Assembly (NCBI GenBank): GCA_963845445.1 | Contig: CAWJSE010000002.1 | Span: 1,302,001 to 1,366,000, forward strand | Direction of reading: 5' to 3' | Source of the DNA: JABDBL01 sp963845445 | GTDB lineage: Bacteria; Cyanobacteriota; Vampirovibrionia; Obscuribacterales; Obscuribacteraceae | Length of the DNA stretch: 64,000 bases | In this document: positions 1 through 10,507 of the stretch, one piece after another | Layout of the letters: every line of letters starts with the position of its first letter | How positions within the stretch are numbered: the stretch's first letter is position 1 | Notes under the pieces: generated by a model | What the model saw: the letters and a program-made list of their open reading frames with translations, nothing else | Database searches by the model: none | What the model was told of the DNA's origin: nothing | Translations under genes and position numbers: made by a program

Positions 1-873
1 ATTTTGAAAAAGCTGAATAATCAAAGCACGATACACTGGCAAAATTGGCAAGGGATCGTTAGTAACTATGGCTTGCGATTCTTTGATAGCTACTGCTAAA
101 TTCTTTTTCGCTTGATCAAGCAATTGTGATAAATCAAGAGCCTCAAAGGCAACATCCTCATATCTACCTTGCGAAAGCGAAAGCAAATCGCTCACAATCT
201 GGCGCAAACGTCCGGCAGCATCGATAGAATGTTGAATTAATTCTTTGGCGCTATCATCTAATTTATCTTTATATGTTTTTTCCAGAATTTGCAAACAGCC
301 TGCTATTCCCCTTAAAGGTTCTTGGAGATCGTGAGAGGCAAAATAAGCAAAACGTTCAAGCTCTGCTTTTGATCTTTCTAGTTCTACTAAAGCTAATTGT
401 CGTTGTTCAGCCTGTCTGCGCTCGGTTATATCAGTATTAATTTCCAGTACCTTAGATGGCTTATTCTCTCTGTCTGTGTTTAGAACTTGCCTGCTATCTA
501 CAATGATTCTGCGCCCATCTTTTGTATATTGTATTAATTCGCCATCCCACCGACCAGTAGAGAACACATCTTGATCAATTTGTTCCTTGGGTTTTGGAAA
601 CTCCGTCTTTAGAAATTCATGCAAATGTCGCCCTTTTATATCTTCATATGCGTAGCCATACATTTCCTGAGCGCCCTGATTGCAATATTGAAGACTTCCG
701 TCTAATTCGCGAACCAGTATTGCATCATGAGTCAGATCAAGCAAGCCAGTCTGATCTAAGAACGCCGCATTTGATTTCACCTTTTCCCGAGCATTACCGG
801 TATTGCCGGATAATAAATATCGCCGGGGCAACAGGTCAAACGGCGGGTTTCTAAGAAAGTATTTCCAGTCCAT
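1..873 (-). CDS. PAS-domain sensor histidine kinase, N-terminal part (runs off left edge)
   Basis: Translating the minus strand from an ATG at 873 gives 291 residues open to the window edge. Residues about 45-160 form a PAS sensor domain (predicted small-ligand or redox sensing) ending in a typical PAC-like DITERRQAE stretch. A short coiled linker leads into a HisKA dimerisation domain with the H-box FASHDLQEPL, whose His is the predicted autophosphorylation site. The H-box resembles that of phytochrome-type and cyanobacterial kinases. The ATP-binding HATPase domain lies outside the window. No transmembrane segment precedes the PAS domain, so it is probably soluble. No convincing ribosome binding site is seen, so an internal start is possible. 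The target response regulator is unknown. Confidence 0.82.
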   Translation of the reverse strand, partial: MDWKYFLRNPPFDLLPRRYLLSGNTGNAREKVKSNAAFLDQTGLLDLTHDAILVRELDGSLQYCNQGAQEMYGYAYEDIKGRHLHEFLKTEFPKPKEQIDQDVFSTGRWDGELIQYTKDGRRIIVDSRQVLNTDRENKPSKVLEINTDITERRQAEQRQLALVELERSKAELERFAYFASHDLQEPLRGIAGCLQILEKTYKDKLDDSAKELIQHSIDAAGRLRQIVSDLLSLSQGRYEDVAFEALDLSQLLDQAKKNLAVAIKESQAIVTNDPLPILPVYRALIIQLFQN

Positions 874-907
874 AAATTCTAGTTATGGCAAGTCTGGTAC
901 CGGCGCC

Positions 908-1471
908 TCACGAGGAGGCGCCATTATCACTCTTATTGATCGATTGATCAGCTTGAATTGGTACCTTTTTAACGCTTTCCTTGTAACCGCCAGTCTTCGG
1001 CAGTTTGACAGTCAATACCCCCTTTTTATATGAAGCCTGTGCCTTATCTGTGTCAACACAATTTTCAGGCAATGGTATCGACCGACTAAATGAACCATAG
1101 CGGCGTTCAAGCCGATAAGTCTCTTTAGAATCTTCTTTTCTTTCTTCCTTTTTTTCACCACTTATAGTTAGTACGTCACGTGATATAGATATATCTATAT
1201 CTTTTTCATCCATGCCGGGTGTTTCAACGCTAATTTGAAACTCTTTGTCGGTCTCATGTACATCCAGTGACGGCATAAATTGGCTGCTCAACAGACCCGA
1301 CTTAGGCGATTCTTCTAATCCAAAAACCTGATCAAACAGACGCCCAACTTCTTGAAAAGGACTGTCAAAGTCGCTCCACAAAGTGGGCATTACATTATAT
1401 TCGTTTGTTGTTCTTCTAGTGGGCAATTGTTTACGTGCCCAGGGTGTTAAATTCTTTAATATCAAAGTCAT
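908..1471 (-). CDS. Small heat-shock protein, Hsp20/alpha-crystallin family
   Basis: A 187-residue protein. The central to C-terminal part (about residues 65-170) is an alpha-crystallin domain: it opens with PSLDVHETDKEF, includes the ETPGMDEKDI stretch, and contains the family's late GVLTVKLPK motif. Such proteins are ATP-independent holdases that bind unfolding proteins in the cytoplasm. The start is supported by a strong ribosome binding site (AAAGGAGG at 1481-1488 on the complement), 9 bases before ATG. The N-terminal 40 residues include a DFDSPFQEVGRLFDQVFG helix typical of bacterial class A members. No CIRCE element (HrcA operator) is visible upstream, but an inverted repeat lies at 1504-1520. 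Confidence 0.93.
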   Translation of the reverse strand: MTLILKNLTPWARKQLPTRRTTNEYNVMPTLWSDFDSPFQEVGRLFDQVFGLEESPKSGLLSSQFMPSLDVHETDKEFQISVETPGMDEKDIDISISRDVLTISGEKKEERKEDSKETYRLERRYGSFSRSIPLPENCVDTDKAQASYKKGVLTVKLPKTGGYKESVKKVPIQADQSINKSDNGASS

Positions 1472-1784
1472 ATTTCATTTCCTCCTTTAAGATTAACTCT
1501 GATTTTGTACTGAATACAAACGACAGATGAGCATATTTTTTCTCACTATCTATTTAAAAGTGTATTCAAAAATGGAAACTACCCAGAAAAAATCCAGTTT
1601 TTTTTAATCAGGCATTTTTTAAAAAACGCATGGATAATTCATTTAAATTTAAAAGCTGATCCGTAAATAAAAAAATTGTTAATGCTTCCAGATTCCGAAA
1701 AATTTTTGATTATTTTATTAGTGGAAAGTTCAATTTTCCTTCGTTTAGATAGCTGAAATTCTTCACTGCAGCGGGAGGGAGAAC
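1472..1784. other. AT-rich intergenic region upstream of hsp20 and downstream of the surface-protein gene
   Basis: About 310 bases without a convincing gene. It holds the leader and promoter region of the small heat-shock gene (minus strand), an inverted repeat (1504-1520), and long A/T tracts around 1590-1700, including a self-complementary ATTTTTTAAAAAAC stretch near 1614-1628. No clear intrinsic terminator for the gene ending at 1785 was recognised. Confidence 0.5.
1504..1520. promoter_or_regulatory. Inverted repeat in the hsp20 leader/promoter
   Basis: TTTGTA, a 5-base spacer, then TACAAA: perfect 6-bp arms, about 16 bases upstream of the hsp20 ribosome binding site. It could be an operator for a repressor or a small hairpin affecting translation. 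It does not match the CIRCE consensus. Function is inferred only from position and symmetry. Confidence 0.35.
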
Positions 1785-4700
1785 TCAATTTGTGTAATCA
1801 TCACCAATTACGTCAGCAAGGATGATCGCGTTCCTGATTATTCGTCGAGCTGCTTTTCTTTGAGACGGATCGTCTGATCTAAGCAAATGATTTATTACGC
1901 CAACGTTTTTAACACCATGTGTAATAGAAAAATCTGCGACGTATGCTTTTATATCTGCACCTACTTCTGTAACACGTACAGATCGATAAGCAATGTCTTT
2001 ACCTGGATTTAAAACATCAAAAGTTTCTTTGCTGTTTCTGGTTAATAATAATTCTTTGCCAGGAGAAAGTATAAATTGTTTGTTGTTCACAATTACTTTA
2101 ACAAAACCGGTAAATATATCGTCATGCAAATCGTATACTGCTACATCAGCTCCCGCCATGACCCATACCACTGCACCTTTGGGAATTTGCACAAGACCTT
2201 CGCGCGTCTGAACGTTAATATTGCTTGTTGGCATAAAGAGCATAAAACCCTTTATTAAATCGAAGAAATTGTCTTTAGTGGTTGGACCGAAAACAATGCC
2301 TTGTCTCAAAAGTTGATTTTGCTCAGTAGCATTAAACTCTTTGGCCGCAAACAATGCTTCTCCAATCTTGTTCATGGATCGATTCACACTTATGTTACCC
2401 TGCAAAGGAAACTTATATATTTGTGGCTGCCTGGGATAAGTAGTCCATGGAGTGTAATCAGTGGCAATCCGAGTGCCAATTTGTTCATACAACATGTTCT
2501 GCTGTTGGTTGAAATTTAAGAGTGTCAATGAGCCTGATGATATTAGCGGTTGGCTAACTCTAATGAATCCAGCTGTTGCTAGTACAAAACCCTGTTGAAC
2601 ATAAATATTGCCGTAGCGAAATCCACCCACCGAAGGAGAAGCGATAATCTGGAATGGGCCTTGCATCTGCAAAGTAGTAGGATCAAGATTTCCAAAATTT
2701 ACCTGACTGCCTATAATTGCACCAGTTCCAGTAACGCTAATGTAGAGCGAACTACCGCTATTAAATCCAACAATGCTATTATTATTTGTATTAGATGCTT
2801 CTATAATTCCATTGTTTACAACAGTCAGCGGACCGTTTGTTATTGAAGAAGCTAATTGGACTAAACCACCACCACTAGATGTACCCGAAGCATTAACCAC
2901 CACTTCATCTCCAACAATAACTGTATTTCCAGACTTTAAATCAATACGGGGTTAGAACCGGTCACTGTAATATTTTGAATGATTGCTAAATCTGCATTAC
3001 TAGATAAGCTAAATTCAGAGGTTGCTGTTGATGCGCCAGTTAAATTGACTTGTCCACCGCTTGAGAGATAAAATGCACCGGACTGGGACACTGACACATT
3101 TACGTTATTAGCATTATTTATTGAGACATTGCTGCCTGTATACGTGTTAACGTTCAAATAGGCTACATCGGAGTTGAGCGTGCCTGATGAATTGACATTA
3201 ACAAGATTGAGAGTAGCTCCGCCAATTGTGCCGGGCCATACTGAGCAACAGTAACACTATTTGATCCCACACCAATCAATGTAATTGCCGACGCGGAGGT
3301 AACACTTCCGGACAGAATCAAACCAGATGGTAATAAGCCGGACCCGAGAGTTACTGAGGACGCGGCGCTAACTGTATTGGAGATGTTAAGAGTAGCATTA
3401 TTGAGCACGGAGAGTGGTCCGCTCGATGAGGCAGCTAACCCGACAGAAACTGATTGCAGCAAACCGCCACTACTATTGTTTAGATCCACTGTGCCATGAC
3501 TGCTTGCCAGTAGACCAATATAAGTATGGAAAGTAGGAAAAGAAAACAATGTAGCATTATTGCTACCAACTAAAATGCCACTCGTACTAAGCAAAGAATA
3601 CCCAGCTTGTGATCCCGACGAATCTATCGACTCAATAAAGCTGGGAGATCCAGGGGATCCCAGGAGCGTGAAAGCAGAATTGAGTGATACTAGTGGTACA
3701 TTAACGTTACTATCGCCGTTGTTTATTTGGACGATAATTCCCACGTTGCCCGGTGTTCCTCCTTGATCATTTATTTGCCCATAACCGCCTGGGACATATG
3801 GTGAAAGCGTAGATGTCCCACTATTTGTACCAAAAATAATTTGTACTGTACCTGCATTGCCAGTAATGCTAATAGTTGTGGGATTATATGCAGATATTAC
3901 TTCTATTGGAACAGTTGTAAGAGTGCCATGCGTTATTGTGTCGCCAGCATTTCCAGCTAAAAGATAAATTCCACCGGCTGTCGCGGTACCGGACGTATTT
4001 ATTGTTGATCCATTGGCTACATTTATGGCTGTACCAGATTGAGCTCCAGAACCTATAAACAATGATCCGCCATTACCATTACCTCCATGGGAATCAATTG
4101 CTCCGCTAACAGCAACTGTTCCTGATGATGATATGGTAATAAATGCCCCATTCGAATTAGTTGAATAGGTGCTGATTGAACCAACGTTTATAGCACCTGC
4201 ACCAGCACTATAAGTAGCCATTGAAATTAGTTCAACAGAACCAGCATTAGCATACTGACTGTGTGTGTCAATATTTCCCAAGGTAATTGTACCCGTACTA
4301 AAAGGACTGCCAGCTACAATATAAACAGAACCACCTGTGGCACCTCCAGGAAGCGACACATTGCTAGTTGTGATGTTACCAATAGTTACGCTACCGGTTG
4401 TCATTGCAACAATATTCCCAGATTGCGGGCTACCAGAGTTAGCTCCAGCTGGTCCACTCGTAACTATATTGCCATTTACTACAATATCAGTATTGACTAA
4501 TGGTGAAGTATTCCCATAAGCATTGGCAATCAAGTTAACTGCGCCACCAGGAAAAGTAGAGTTCGCGGCGGGCGCAGTGCTAATAACATTTGCACCAATT
4601 GTACTATTATTACCTACAGTAATACCCATTCCGGAAAATACTATTATTTGTCCGCCACCAGCGGTAATACCAGTGACGCTAATTGGAGCATTTGCCGTTG

Positions 4701-6543
4701 AACCACCCAGGGGTCCGCCCATGATCGAAGTCCCCTTGCTTGAATCAATAATCCAAGGATTATTAATTGAAGCATTAGGTTGCTCAGTAGCCAAAACAAT
4801 ATGTCCACCAGCTAAACCACTAGCTCCCGGGCTACCAGACTCATTTGAAGATACAGTATTGATAGTACCAATTGAGATACCCAGAGCACTTGCCGAACCA
4901 GTGTCAGATCCAGCTATTATATATACGTGTCCCGGACTACCGGTTGTTGAACCACCGGTTGAAATAGTAGAAGAAGATGGCAGGGTAATTGTACCGCTGC
5001 CTGGAGTAGCACCAGCAAAAGCTGCCAATATCACGTTACCGCCGCTACTGTTAACCGCGAGCGCCTTAGTGTTGATCCCACTGTTAGTAAGCATTAGGTT
5101 AATGCTACCACCCATAGCACTTGCCCCTAGTATATTTACATTGCCCGAGGTATATGGGTCAGGCGTAAAGATAGATCCGGCGATTATATTTACATTACCG
5201 CCGCTTGCAGAAGACGTATTGATAGTAATTGGATTATAAGATACAACATTTTGTCCCGACACTATAGTTACCGGCGCACCATTTGTGATGATATTTCCTG
5301 TAAGAGTAATGGTCTTATCGTTAGTAATAGTTGGATCACCGGTGATATTCCAATTACCAATTTGCAGATTGGGTGTAGAGCTAACTAGTCTAGCTTCTCC
5401 AGCATTTGCATTTACCACGCCTGTCAGATTCTCAACACTAGCAGCCAAAGCCCCGCTACCAAGGTCAATATTTAACTGTCGCGATAAGAAATTACCGCCG
5501 GTCAAATTGAGATTCAAACTTTGATTTGCAGTATTTGCTCCTGCTACATAACCAATATTTATATTTCCGCTTGTTGCTTGCCAGATTCCACCAGTGCTCT
5601 GCACATTAAGAGTTTTACCTGCAGCACCACACGGAACTACTACATTTATATTACCGTGCGTTGATTGAATCAAACCAGTATTAACGATAGAGACGCCTGG
5701 GTTAAGAGTTAAGTTGCCACCACTTACTATGGTGCCAGTATTGTTTATATCATTTGCCGAGTTTAGATTGAGGTTTAAGTTTGAGTCGGCTTTACTTAAA
5801 GATGGCAAAATACTCCCAGAAACATTATCAGAAAATGTTCCACGCGTTTGAACCGATATATTATTTGCATTAACTGCAATCGAATTTAGCGATGGATTAA
5901 ATGAGGCGACATAAAGGTTGCCACTATCAATGATACCACCAGCCAGATTCAAACTTCCTGAAGACGTCAAGTCGATTGCTGTAACTCCTTGCGGCACTGT
6001 TAAACTGCTCAATTCATTGGATAAGCGCGAGTTAATTACAACAGTGCCACCAATCGCTGCTCCTAACGAATTTAATAGAATTGTCTGGTGTTCGCCATGA
6101 GCTATTTGCATCACTGCAATATACTCACCAGGTGTCAAAGGCGTGGCATTGGTGACTGATAATTGTTGTCCGCCAATAGCAATAGTTACAGTTCTGCCAT
6201 TCAAGAGATGTCCGGCTGTCATGTTGGCACTTGAAGATGAAAGGTCTAAATTTATTTGTGCTTGTTGCTGCTTGTCAGGTTGCTCAGCACGAGCGTGTGT
6301 CCATAAATAATGATGGGCGTGGTGCAACGTAGTTCCCGGATGTTGGCTTTCTCCGCAGTGATGCGCGGGAACTACGGTACTATTATGCTGATATCCATCA
6401 TAATGCTGAAAATGCATTGTTGGATTATTCATAGACATATGAACGTGCGGAGATGCTTGTGGTATCACTTGAGCAAAACTCGGCAATGGTTGCAAGACTA
6501 TAAAACGAATTAGTATCAAAAATAATATGATCTGTTTTCGCAT
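1785..6543 (-). CDS. Giant secreted repeat-rich surface protein (filamentous-haemagglutinin-like beta-helix) with FecR-like C-terminal region; two frameshifts in this sequence
   Basis: Read as one gene of about 1,586 residues. The start is ATG 6543 (MRKQIILF), with GGAG just upstream, followed by a signal peptide ending near PSFAQ. Residues about 20-90 are unusually histidine-rich (HVHMSM, HFQHYDGYQH, HHAHHYLWTHA). The long middle is Gly/Ser/Thr/Asn/Val-rich with repeated GNITTSN, GGSVYIVAGS and GNVNIIAGS units, typical of right-handed beta-helix adhesins. The C-terminal ~170 residues resemble a FecR-type domain (IPKGAVVWVMAGADVAVYD, LSPGKELLLTR). The frame breaks at 3231-3237 (GGCCCGG on the complement) and again at 2948-2951 (a four-base C run on the complement). 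One added base at each restores an uninterrupted protein. Likely an exported cell-surface or adhesion protein; no TpsB transporter partner is seen nearby. Confidence 0.78.
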
Positions 6544-6701
6544 CACTGCTCCGTGCGAATTATCGTAAGCGATCATACACTAATCGGCACCAGCACATTC
6601 TAAGAAATGGTAATCATGCAAACGGACCGTCCTATTTACAAGATCGAAGTGATACTGGTGATAGACTTTCAAATGAACGGAACGAGGAGAATTGCCAAGA
6701 A

Positions 6702-7343
6702 ATGGAAACTATCATAGCAGGCATTGTTGTACCTGATAGCAAAATGGCTCGCGAAGCGACTGAATTGGTGCGGAGCACCGAAACTCCTTTGCTTTTTCAT
6801 CATTCTATGCGTGTCTTTTTGTTTGGAGCTCTTGCCGGTGCGCGAAAGAAAATGAAGTTCGATCCCGAATTGCTCTACATTGGTGCGATATTTCACGACA
6901 TGGGTTTGACAAAGGCTTATAGTAGTACCTCCGAACGATTCGAGGTTGATAGTGCTAATGCCGCGCGAGACTTCTTGCGTGGCTATGATATTCCGGAAAA
7001 GTCTATTGAGATCGTTTGGGATGCCATTGCGCTACACACCACGCCGTGCATTCCAAAGCACAAAAAGCCTGAGGTTGCCTTGGTTACAGCTGGTGTTGAT
7101 ATGGACGTTCTAGGTTTAGGCTATTCGGAAGTTTCCAGCGAAGATCGAGAACTTGTCGTTGCTGCGCATCCGCGTGGCAACGGTTTTAAGGAGGGCATAA
7201 TCCACGCTTTCAATGATGGATTCAAGCACAAACCGGCCAGTACCTTCGGAACGATGAACGACGATGTTCTTAGCTACCTCGACCCAAATTTCAAGCGCGA
7301 AGATTTCTGCAGAATCATTTTGAATTCGGCCTGGAATGAATGA
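6702..7343 (+). CDS. HD-domain hydrolase (cyanamide-hydratase-like HD family)
   Basis: 213 residues. An HD metal-dependent phosphohydrolase fold is indicated by FHHSMRV (first His, about residue 33), the HD doublet in FHDMGL (about 65-66), an ALHTTP motif (about residue 101) and a later Asp in AGVDMDVLG. The spacing, and the ALHTT followed by PEVALVTAGV, match the HD subgroup that includes fungal cyanamide hydratases. The true substrate here is unknown. It is cytoplasmic, with no signal peptide. A GAGGAG at 6684-6689 is the best ribosome binding site, although its 12-base spacing is long. It stands alone, divergent from the surface-protein gene. Confidence 0.8.
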   Translation: METIIAGIVVPDSKMAREATELVRSTETPLLFHHSMRVFLFGALAGARKKMKFDPELLYIGAIFHDMGLTKAYSSTSERFEVDSANAARDFLRGYDIPEKSIEIVWDAIALHTTPCIPKHKKPEVALVTAGVDMDVLGLGYSEVSSEDRELVVAAHPRGNGFKEGIIHAFNDGFKHKPASTFGTMNDDVLSYLDPNFKREDFCRIILNSAWNE

Positions 7344-7419
7344 TGTTATTTTGTCTTGTTGCTAAATTATTGGTTTCCACGTATTATTGCTGGTCGGAGT
7401 AGGCAATCAATTTAATAGT

Positions 7420-7875
7420 ATGAATGACCAAGATAAAACTGTTGTAATTCAAATTCTCAATAAAATTATGGAGCTTGAGTTAGCTGGCGTGGTTCGCTAC
7501 ACGCACTACTCATTGATGGTTTACGGTTACAATCGCATTCCGATCGTTGGTTGGTTAAAAGCAAATGCCACGGAAAGCTTAGCTCACGCGCATAAAGCCG
7601 GCGAGCTAGTCACATTGCTCGGTGGGCATCCTTCTCTCAAAATTGGACCACTGCTTGAAACAGAAAAACATGATCTGGGCGATATTCTGCGCGAAAGCTT
7701 GGAACATGAAAAAACGTCCATCGCTTCTTATTACGAGCTTCTTAAGGTTTCCGAAGGCAAGTCAGTGTTGTTAGAAGAATACGCACGGGAAATGATCTTG
7801 AACGAAGAGGTACACCTGGATGAGGTGAACAAGATGTTACGTAAACCTGGAGAACTTCAGCCTTTTCACAGCTGA
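7420..7875 (+). CDS. Ferritin-like / bacterioferritin-type iron protein
   Basis: About 151 residues from the ATG at 7420. A TTG at 7387 is in frame, but the extra 11 residues are poorly conserved-looking. The four-helix ferritin-like pattern is visible: an iron-ligand Glu region in helix 1 (MELELAGVVRYTHYS), helix 2 with ESLAHAHKAGE (ExxH), helix 3 with ESLEHEKTSIASYYELL, and helix 4 with EEVHLDEVNKML (ExxH). These ligands suggest a di-iron ferroxidase centre for iron storage or oxidative-stress protection in the cytoplasm. The segment resembles the bacterioferritin and Dps-related ferritin-like proteins. The gene follows the HD hydrolase by about 75 bases on the same strand and could be co-transcribed. 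Confidence 0.82.
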   Translation: MNDQDKTVVIQILNKIMELELAGVVRYTHYSLMVYGYNRIPIVGWLKANATESLAHAHKAGELVTLLGGHPSLKIGPLLETEKHDLGDILRESLEHEKTSIASYYELLKVSEGKSVLLEEYAREMILNEEVHLDEVNKMLRKPGELQPFHS

Positions 7876-7924
7876 TTTCGAAAAGACTAAGTTAGAAGAG
7901 TTGATTCGAGTTGAATAACGTAAA

Positions 7925-8500
7925 TTGAAAAACCTTATGCAAATAATTTCAGTTATCTTAGTAATAGTTTGTGTTGGCTGCACCACGTGCTTGCCCTTGG
8001 AAGCACATGAAGTGAGTAAATTTCAAGATCCTATTCTTGTTCAGAAGATAAATAAAGATCTACGCAAAGTGATTTTTCTTCATTTGGGTCATTTGTACCA
8101 CCTCTCTGATGGAAATTCTTATTTGGCCTTTAGTGTCATAGGAGTGGAACACAAGGGCTCGAATGGCACCTTTAGAGCTTACTTGAATGTGCTCCGTGAA
8201 GACTTCTACCAAGAGGGTAACAAGCTACAATATATAACGGGTAGCACAGTTCCCGTTGCTTTAGATATTTTGGACAATAAAGTTATGCGTCTACAAGCGC
8301 CTGGGAATATGCACCCAGACTCACCCGATTTTAAAACGATATTTCCGGCTGCTTTACAAGGAGTAGCAAAAAAAGTGCCCGCCAATGACCTCCAAAAGAT
8401 GAAGAAGGACATCGATAGTCAAATTCGCAATAAATATAAAAACACTGATATTCAGATTATCAGGACAAAGCTGTTAGATACTAGATCTAAAAATAAATAG
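7925..8500 (+). CDS. Exported protein of unknown function
   Basis: 191 residues beginning at TTG 7925, which supplies a Lys-containing signal-peptide start (MKNLMQIISVILVIVCVGC). The first Cys region could be a non-canonical lipobox, so either lipoprotein or cleaved export is possible. The body is mixed alpha/beta (YLAFSVIGVEHKG, FRAYLNVLREDFY) with a charged C-terminal helix. I do not recognise a family. It follows the ferritin-like gene by about 50 bases and may belong to the same transcript. Its 3' end overlaps the decayed phospholipase-D fragment on the other strand. An ATG at 7937 is an alternative start. Confidence 0.6.
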   Translation: MKNLMQIISVILVIVCVGCTTCLPLEAHEVSKFQDPILVQKINKDLRKVIFLHLGHLYHLSDGNSYLAFSVIGVEHKGSNGTFRAYLNVLREDFYQEGNKLQYITGSTVPVALDILDNKVMRLQAPGNMHPDSPDFKTIFPAALQGVAKKVPANDLQKMKKDIDSQIRNKYKNTDIQIIRTKLLDTRSKNK

Positions 8501-8834
8501 CTTGAGCTCGTCAGCTTGAATTACATAAAAAGCCACCAGGTTATCCGAGTTATCTTCTTCTTCTTCACCGCCCTGTGCCAAATTTGATGACCCAGCAAAA
8601 GTGATGGCATTCGGTGTATTGAAATCGACAACTGTAAATTATCATGGATAACTTGGCCATGCCACCACTCCATTTCGCCTGGAAAGGAGCAGGCACATTT
8701 TGTTTGAGATAGCTAAAGAGCACTAGAACGCCTTCTGGACTATCTGGCTTATAGACTTTCAGGCTACTTGTTGACTGACTAATACCGGTCCTTACCTCTT
8801 GGTAATCGCCCAAATCTGGTGTGTGCCAACACAT
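8474..8834 (-). pseudogene. Remnant of a phospholipase-D-family protein, C-terminal portion only
   Basis: Three minus-strand frames read in turn give a C-terminal phospholipase-D-like sequence: first a PFSYLKQ-type segment with NVPAPFQAKWSGGMA, then (frame 2) VIHD, then (frame 3) FTVVDFNTPNAITFAGSSNLAQGG with EDNSDNLVAFYV. In PLD proteins this is the second HxK(x4)D site and the following GSxN. The active-site Lys codon is reduced to AA by a missing base near 8636-8640, and another shift lies near 8655-8662. The N-terminal ~300 residues expected of the family are absent upstream. The reading runs to a stop at 8474-8476, inside the 3' end of the convergent gene. This is probably a decayed gene fragment. 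Confidence 0.6.
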
Positions 8835-8950
8835 ATTTGCGCGCGGGCAACTAATTGCGTTATTATGGTCAAACGATTATATACCCAGTTCCCCTTTTCA
8901 TCGTCCGAGGTCCATACTTACGACCATAAGTTTAAAAAAGGAGTTGAACC

Positions 8951-9319
8951 ATGCGAAGCCACATAATTAGTGGAATTCTTTTTGCGTTGATTACTATGGC
9001 ATCAGTGATTAATCCTACGTTTGCGCGCCACGAACATAGCGGCAATCATTACCACCCTGCGAATTATGGCGGCTATCAGTACCACCATCCATATAATGGC
9101 GGCGGGTATTACGGCAATTCATACGGCTATGGCAATCCACACGGCTATGGCTATCCTGCTGCTTATCCTGTTTACAACAACTATGCATACAGGGGATATG
9201 CTCCATATGGAGAATATGGCTATTATCCCAATCATACCGCTAGGAATGTTGCGATTGGAGCGGGTATTGGGGCCGCTATTGGGCTATTAGCCTCACATCA
9301 CGGACATCGATACGACTAG
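8951..9319 (+). CDS. Small secreted Gly/Tyr/His-rich protein with C-terminal glycine zipper
   Basis: 122 residues, ATG at 8951 with GGAG about 8 bases upstream. A signal peptide runs to about residue 25 (NPTFARHEH). The mature part is almost entirely Gly, Tyr, His, Asn and Pro (repeats such as GYGNPHGYGYP and NYGGYQYHHPYNGGGYYG). It ends with a hydrophobic glycine-zipper stretch (AIGAGIGAAIGLLA) able to enter or oligomerise in a membrane. The composition is like exported envelope or metal-coordinating low-complexity proteins. No enzymatic domain is present. It precedes the Sel1 gene by about 70 bases on the same strand. Confidence 0.7.
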   Translation: MRSHIISGILFALITMASVINPTFARHEHSGNHYHPANYGGYQYHHPYNGGGYYGNSYGYGNPHGYGYPAAYPVYNNYAYRGYAPYGEYGYYPNHTARNVAIGAGIGAAIGLLASHHGHRYD

Positions 9320-9392
9320 AAATACTTTATGTATCTAGTTCTCGTGAGTATATATCAACTTCATTGCTCTATTTAATTGATTGGAGAAAATT

Positions 9393-10362
9393 ATGATCAA
9401 GAAAAACTTTTTGGCAAGCACATTAGCTCTTAGCGCTATAGTTTGTTGTAATTCGGCCGCTTTTGCTGCAACGTCCGCACCTTCGTCTGAAAACGCGCAA
9501 ATGGCTAAGATCAAAAGTGAAATTGATAAAAAAGACTACGCTACAGCATTGCAAGAACTACAGCCTTTAGCTGAACAAGGTGAAAAAGTGCTCAGTATCA
9601 CCTTGCTCTCATGTATTTAGATGGAGAAGGCGTTACTGCAGATGCGGCTAAAGCGGCAGAGTGGTTTCAGAAAGCTTCAGATCAGGGTGGCCAACATTCT
9701 ACCTATAATTTAGCCTTATTATATGCAAAAGGAAAGGGCGTTAAGAAAGATCTAAAAAGGCTTTCGCCTTATTTAAGCGAGTAGCTGATGAAGGCGAGGC
9801 TGATGCACAATACAATTTAGGACTTTTGTATTTATTTGGTGACGGCACTAAACAGAATTCAAAGCTGGCCCAAAAGTATCTCGATTTAGCTGCGGCCCAA
9901 GGGCAAGAGGATGCACAATACAATAGAAGTTTGATGTATTTGGCCAGCAAAAATAATGCCGATAAAAGCAAAGCTCTTAGAACTTTAGACACGCTTGCCA
10001 GTAACGGATACGTATCTGCAGAATACAATTTGGGTTCTATTTATCTAGAAGGAGTTGCGGTTCCTAAAAATCCCAAAAAAGCTGCGCTCTGGATAAGCAA
10101 AGCAGCTGATGATGGTTGCGTCCCTGCCCAATATGATTTAGCTTTGATGTATCGTCAGGGCGTAGGTGTAGAAAAAGACCAAAAGCAGTCCTTACAGTGG
10201 TTACAGACAGCAGCAGAAAATGGTTCTGCTAATGCGCAATATAATTTAGGCTTACTGTACGAAAGAGGAGACGGCGTGCCTAAAGATCGCAAGCAAGCCA
10301 AAGAATGGTTTAAAAAGCAGCCGATCAAGGTGATAGAGAAGCCAAATATAAGCTTTCGGTAA
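9393..10362 (+). CDS. Secreted Sel1-repeat (TPR-like) protein, two frameshifts in this sequence
   Basis: One gene of about 323 residues. The start is ATG 9393 with GGAG 6 bases upstream; the signal peptide is cleaved near SAAFAA. The rest is a run of Sel1-like repeats (YLDGEGV, LLYAKGKGVKKD, LYLFGDGTK, IYLEGVAVPKN, MYRQGVGVEKD, LYERGDGVPKD), which form a helical solenoid used for protein-protein contacts in the periplasm. The frame breaks in the A run at 9583-9587 and again in the A run at 9754-9758. Adding one A at each restores continuous repeats. Without repair the gene appears as two unrelated ORFs and loses about 70 residues. Confidence 0.8.
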
Positions 10363-10507
10363 TAGCACGCAGATAGCACAAAACTTGCCTTAAACGCTTC
10401 GGCTATTTATTCAAGCACCAGAGTGTGTGTTGCGAAATTGGTGCTATCGTGCCATCGATCTTTGCAAAGAAAATTGATAAACCAATGTTTTCACTTTTTC
10501 TCCAAGG

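Noticed and set aside
1491..1560. CIRCE (HrcA) operator for the small heat-shock gene
   Set aside because: No TTAGCACTC-type half-sites are present; only the TTTGTA/TACAAA repeat is seen.
4523..5239. A 238-codon plus-strand frame inside the giant surface-protein gene
   Set aside because: It is the antisense of the Gly/Ser/Val-rich repeat array, with no ribosome binding site and a hydrophobic/Pro composition typical of such shadows.
10414..10445. AGCACCA/TGGTGCT inverted repeat between the Sel1 and Spy-like genes
   Set aside because: The loop is long and there is no T tract, so it is not a convincing terminator.
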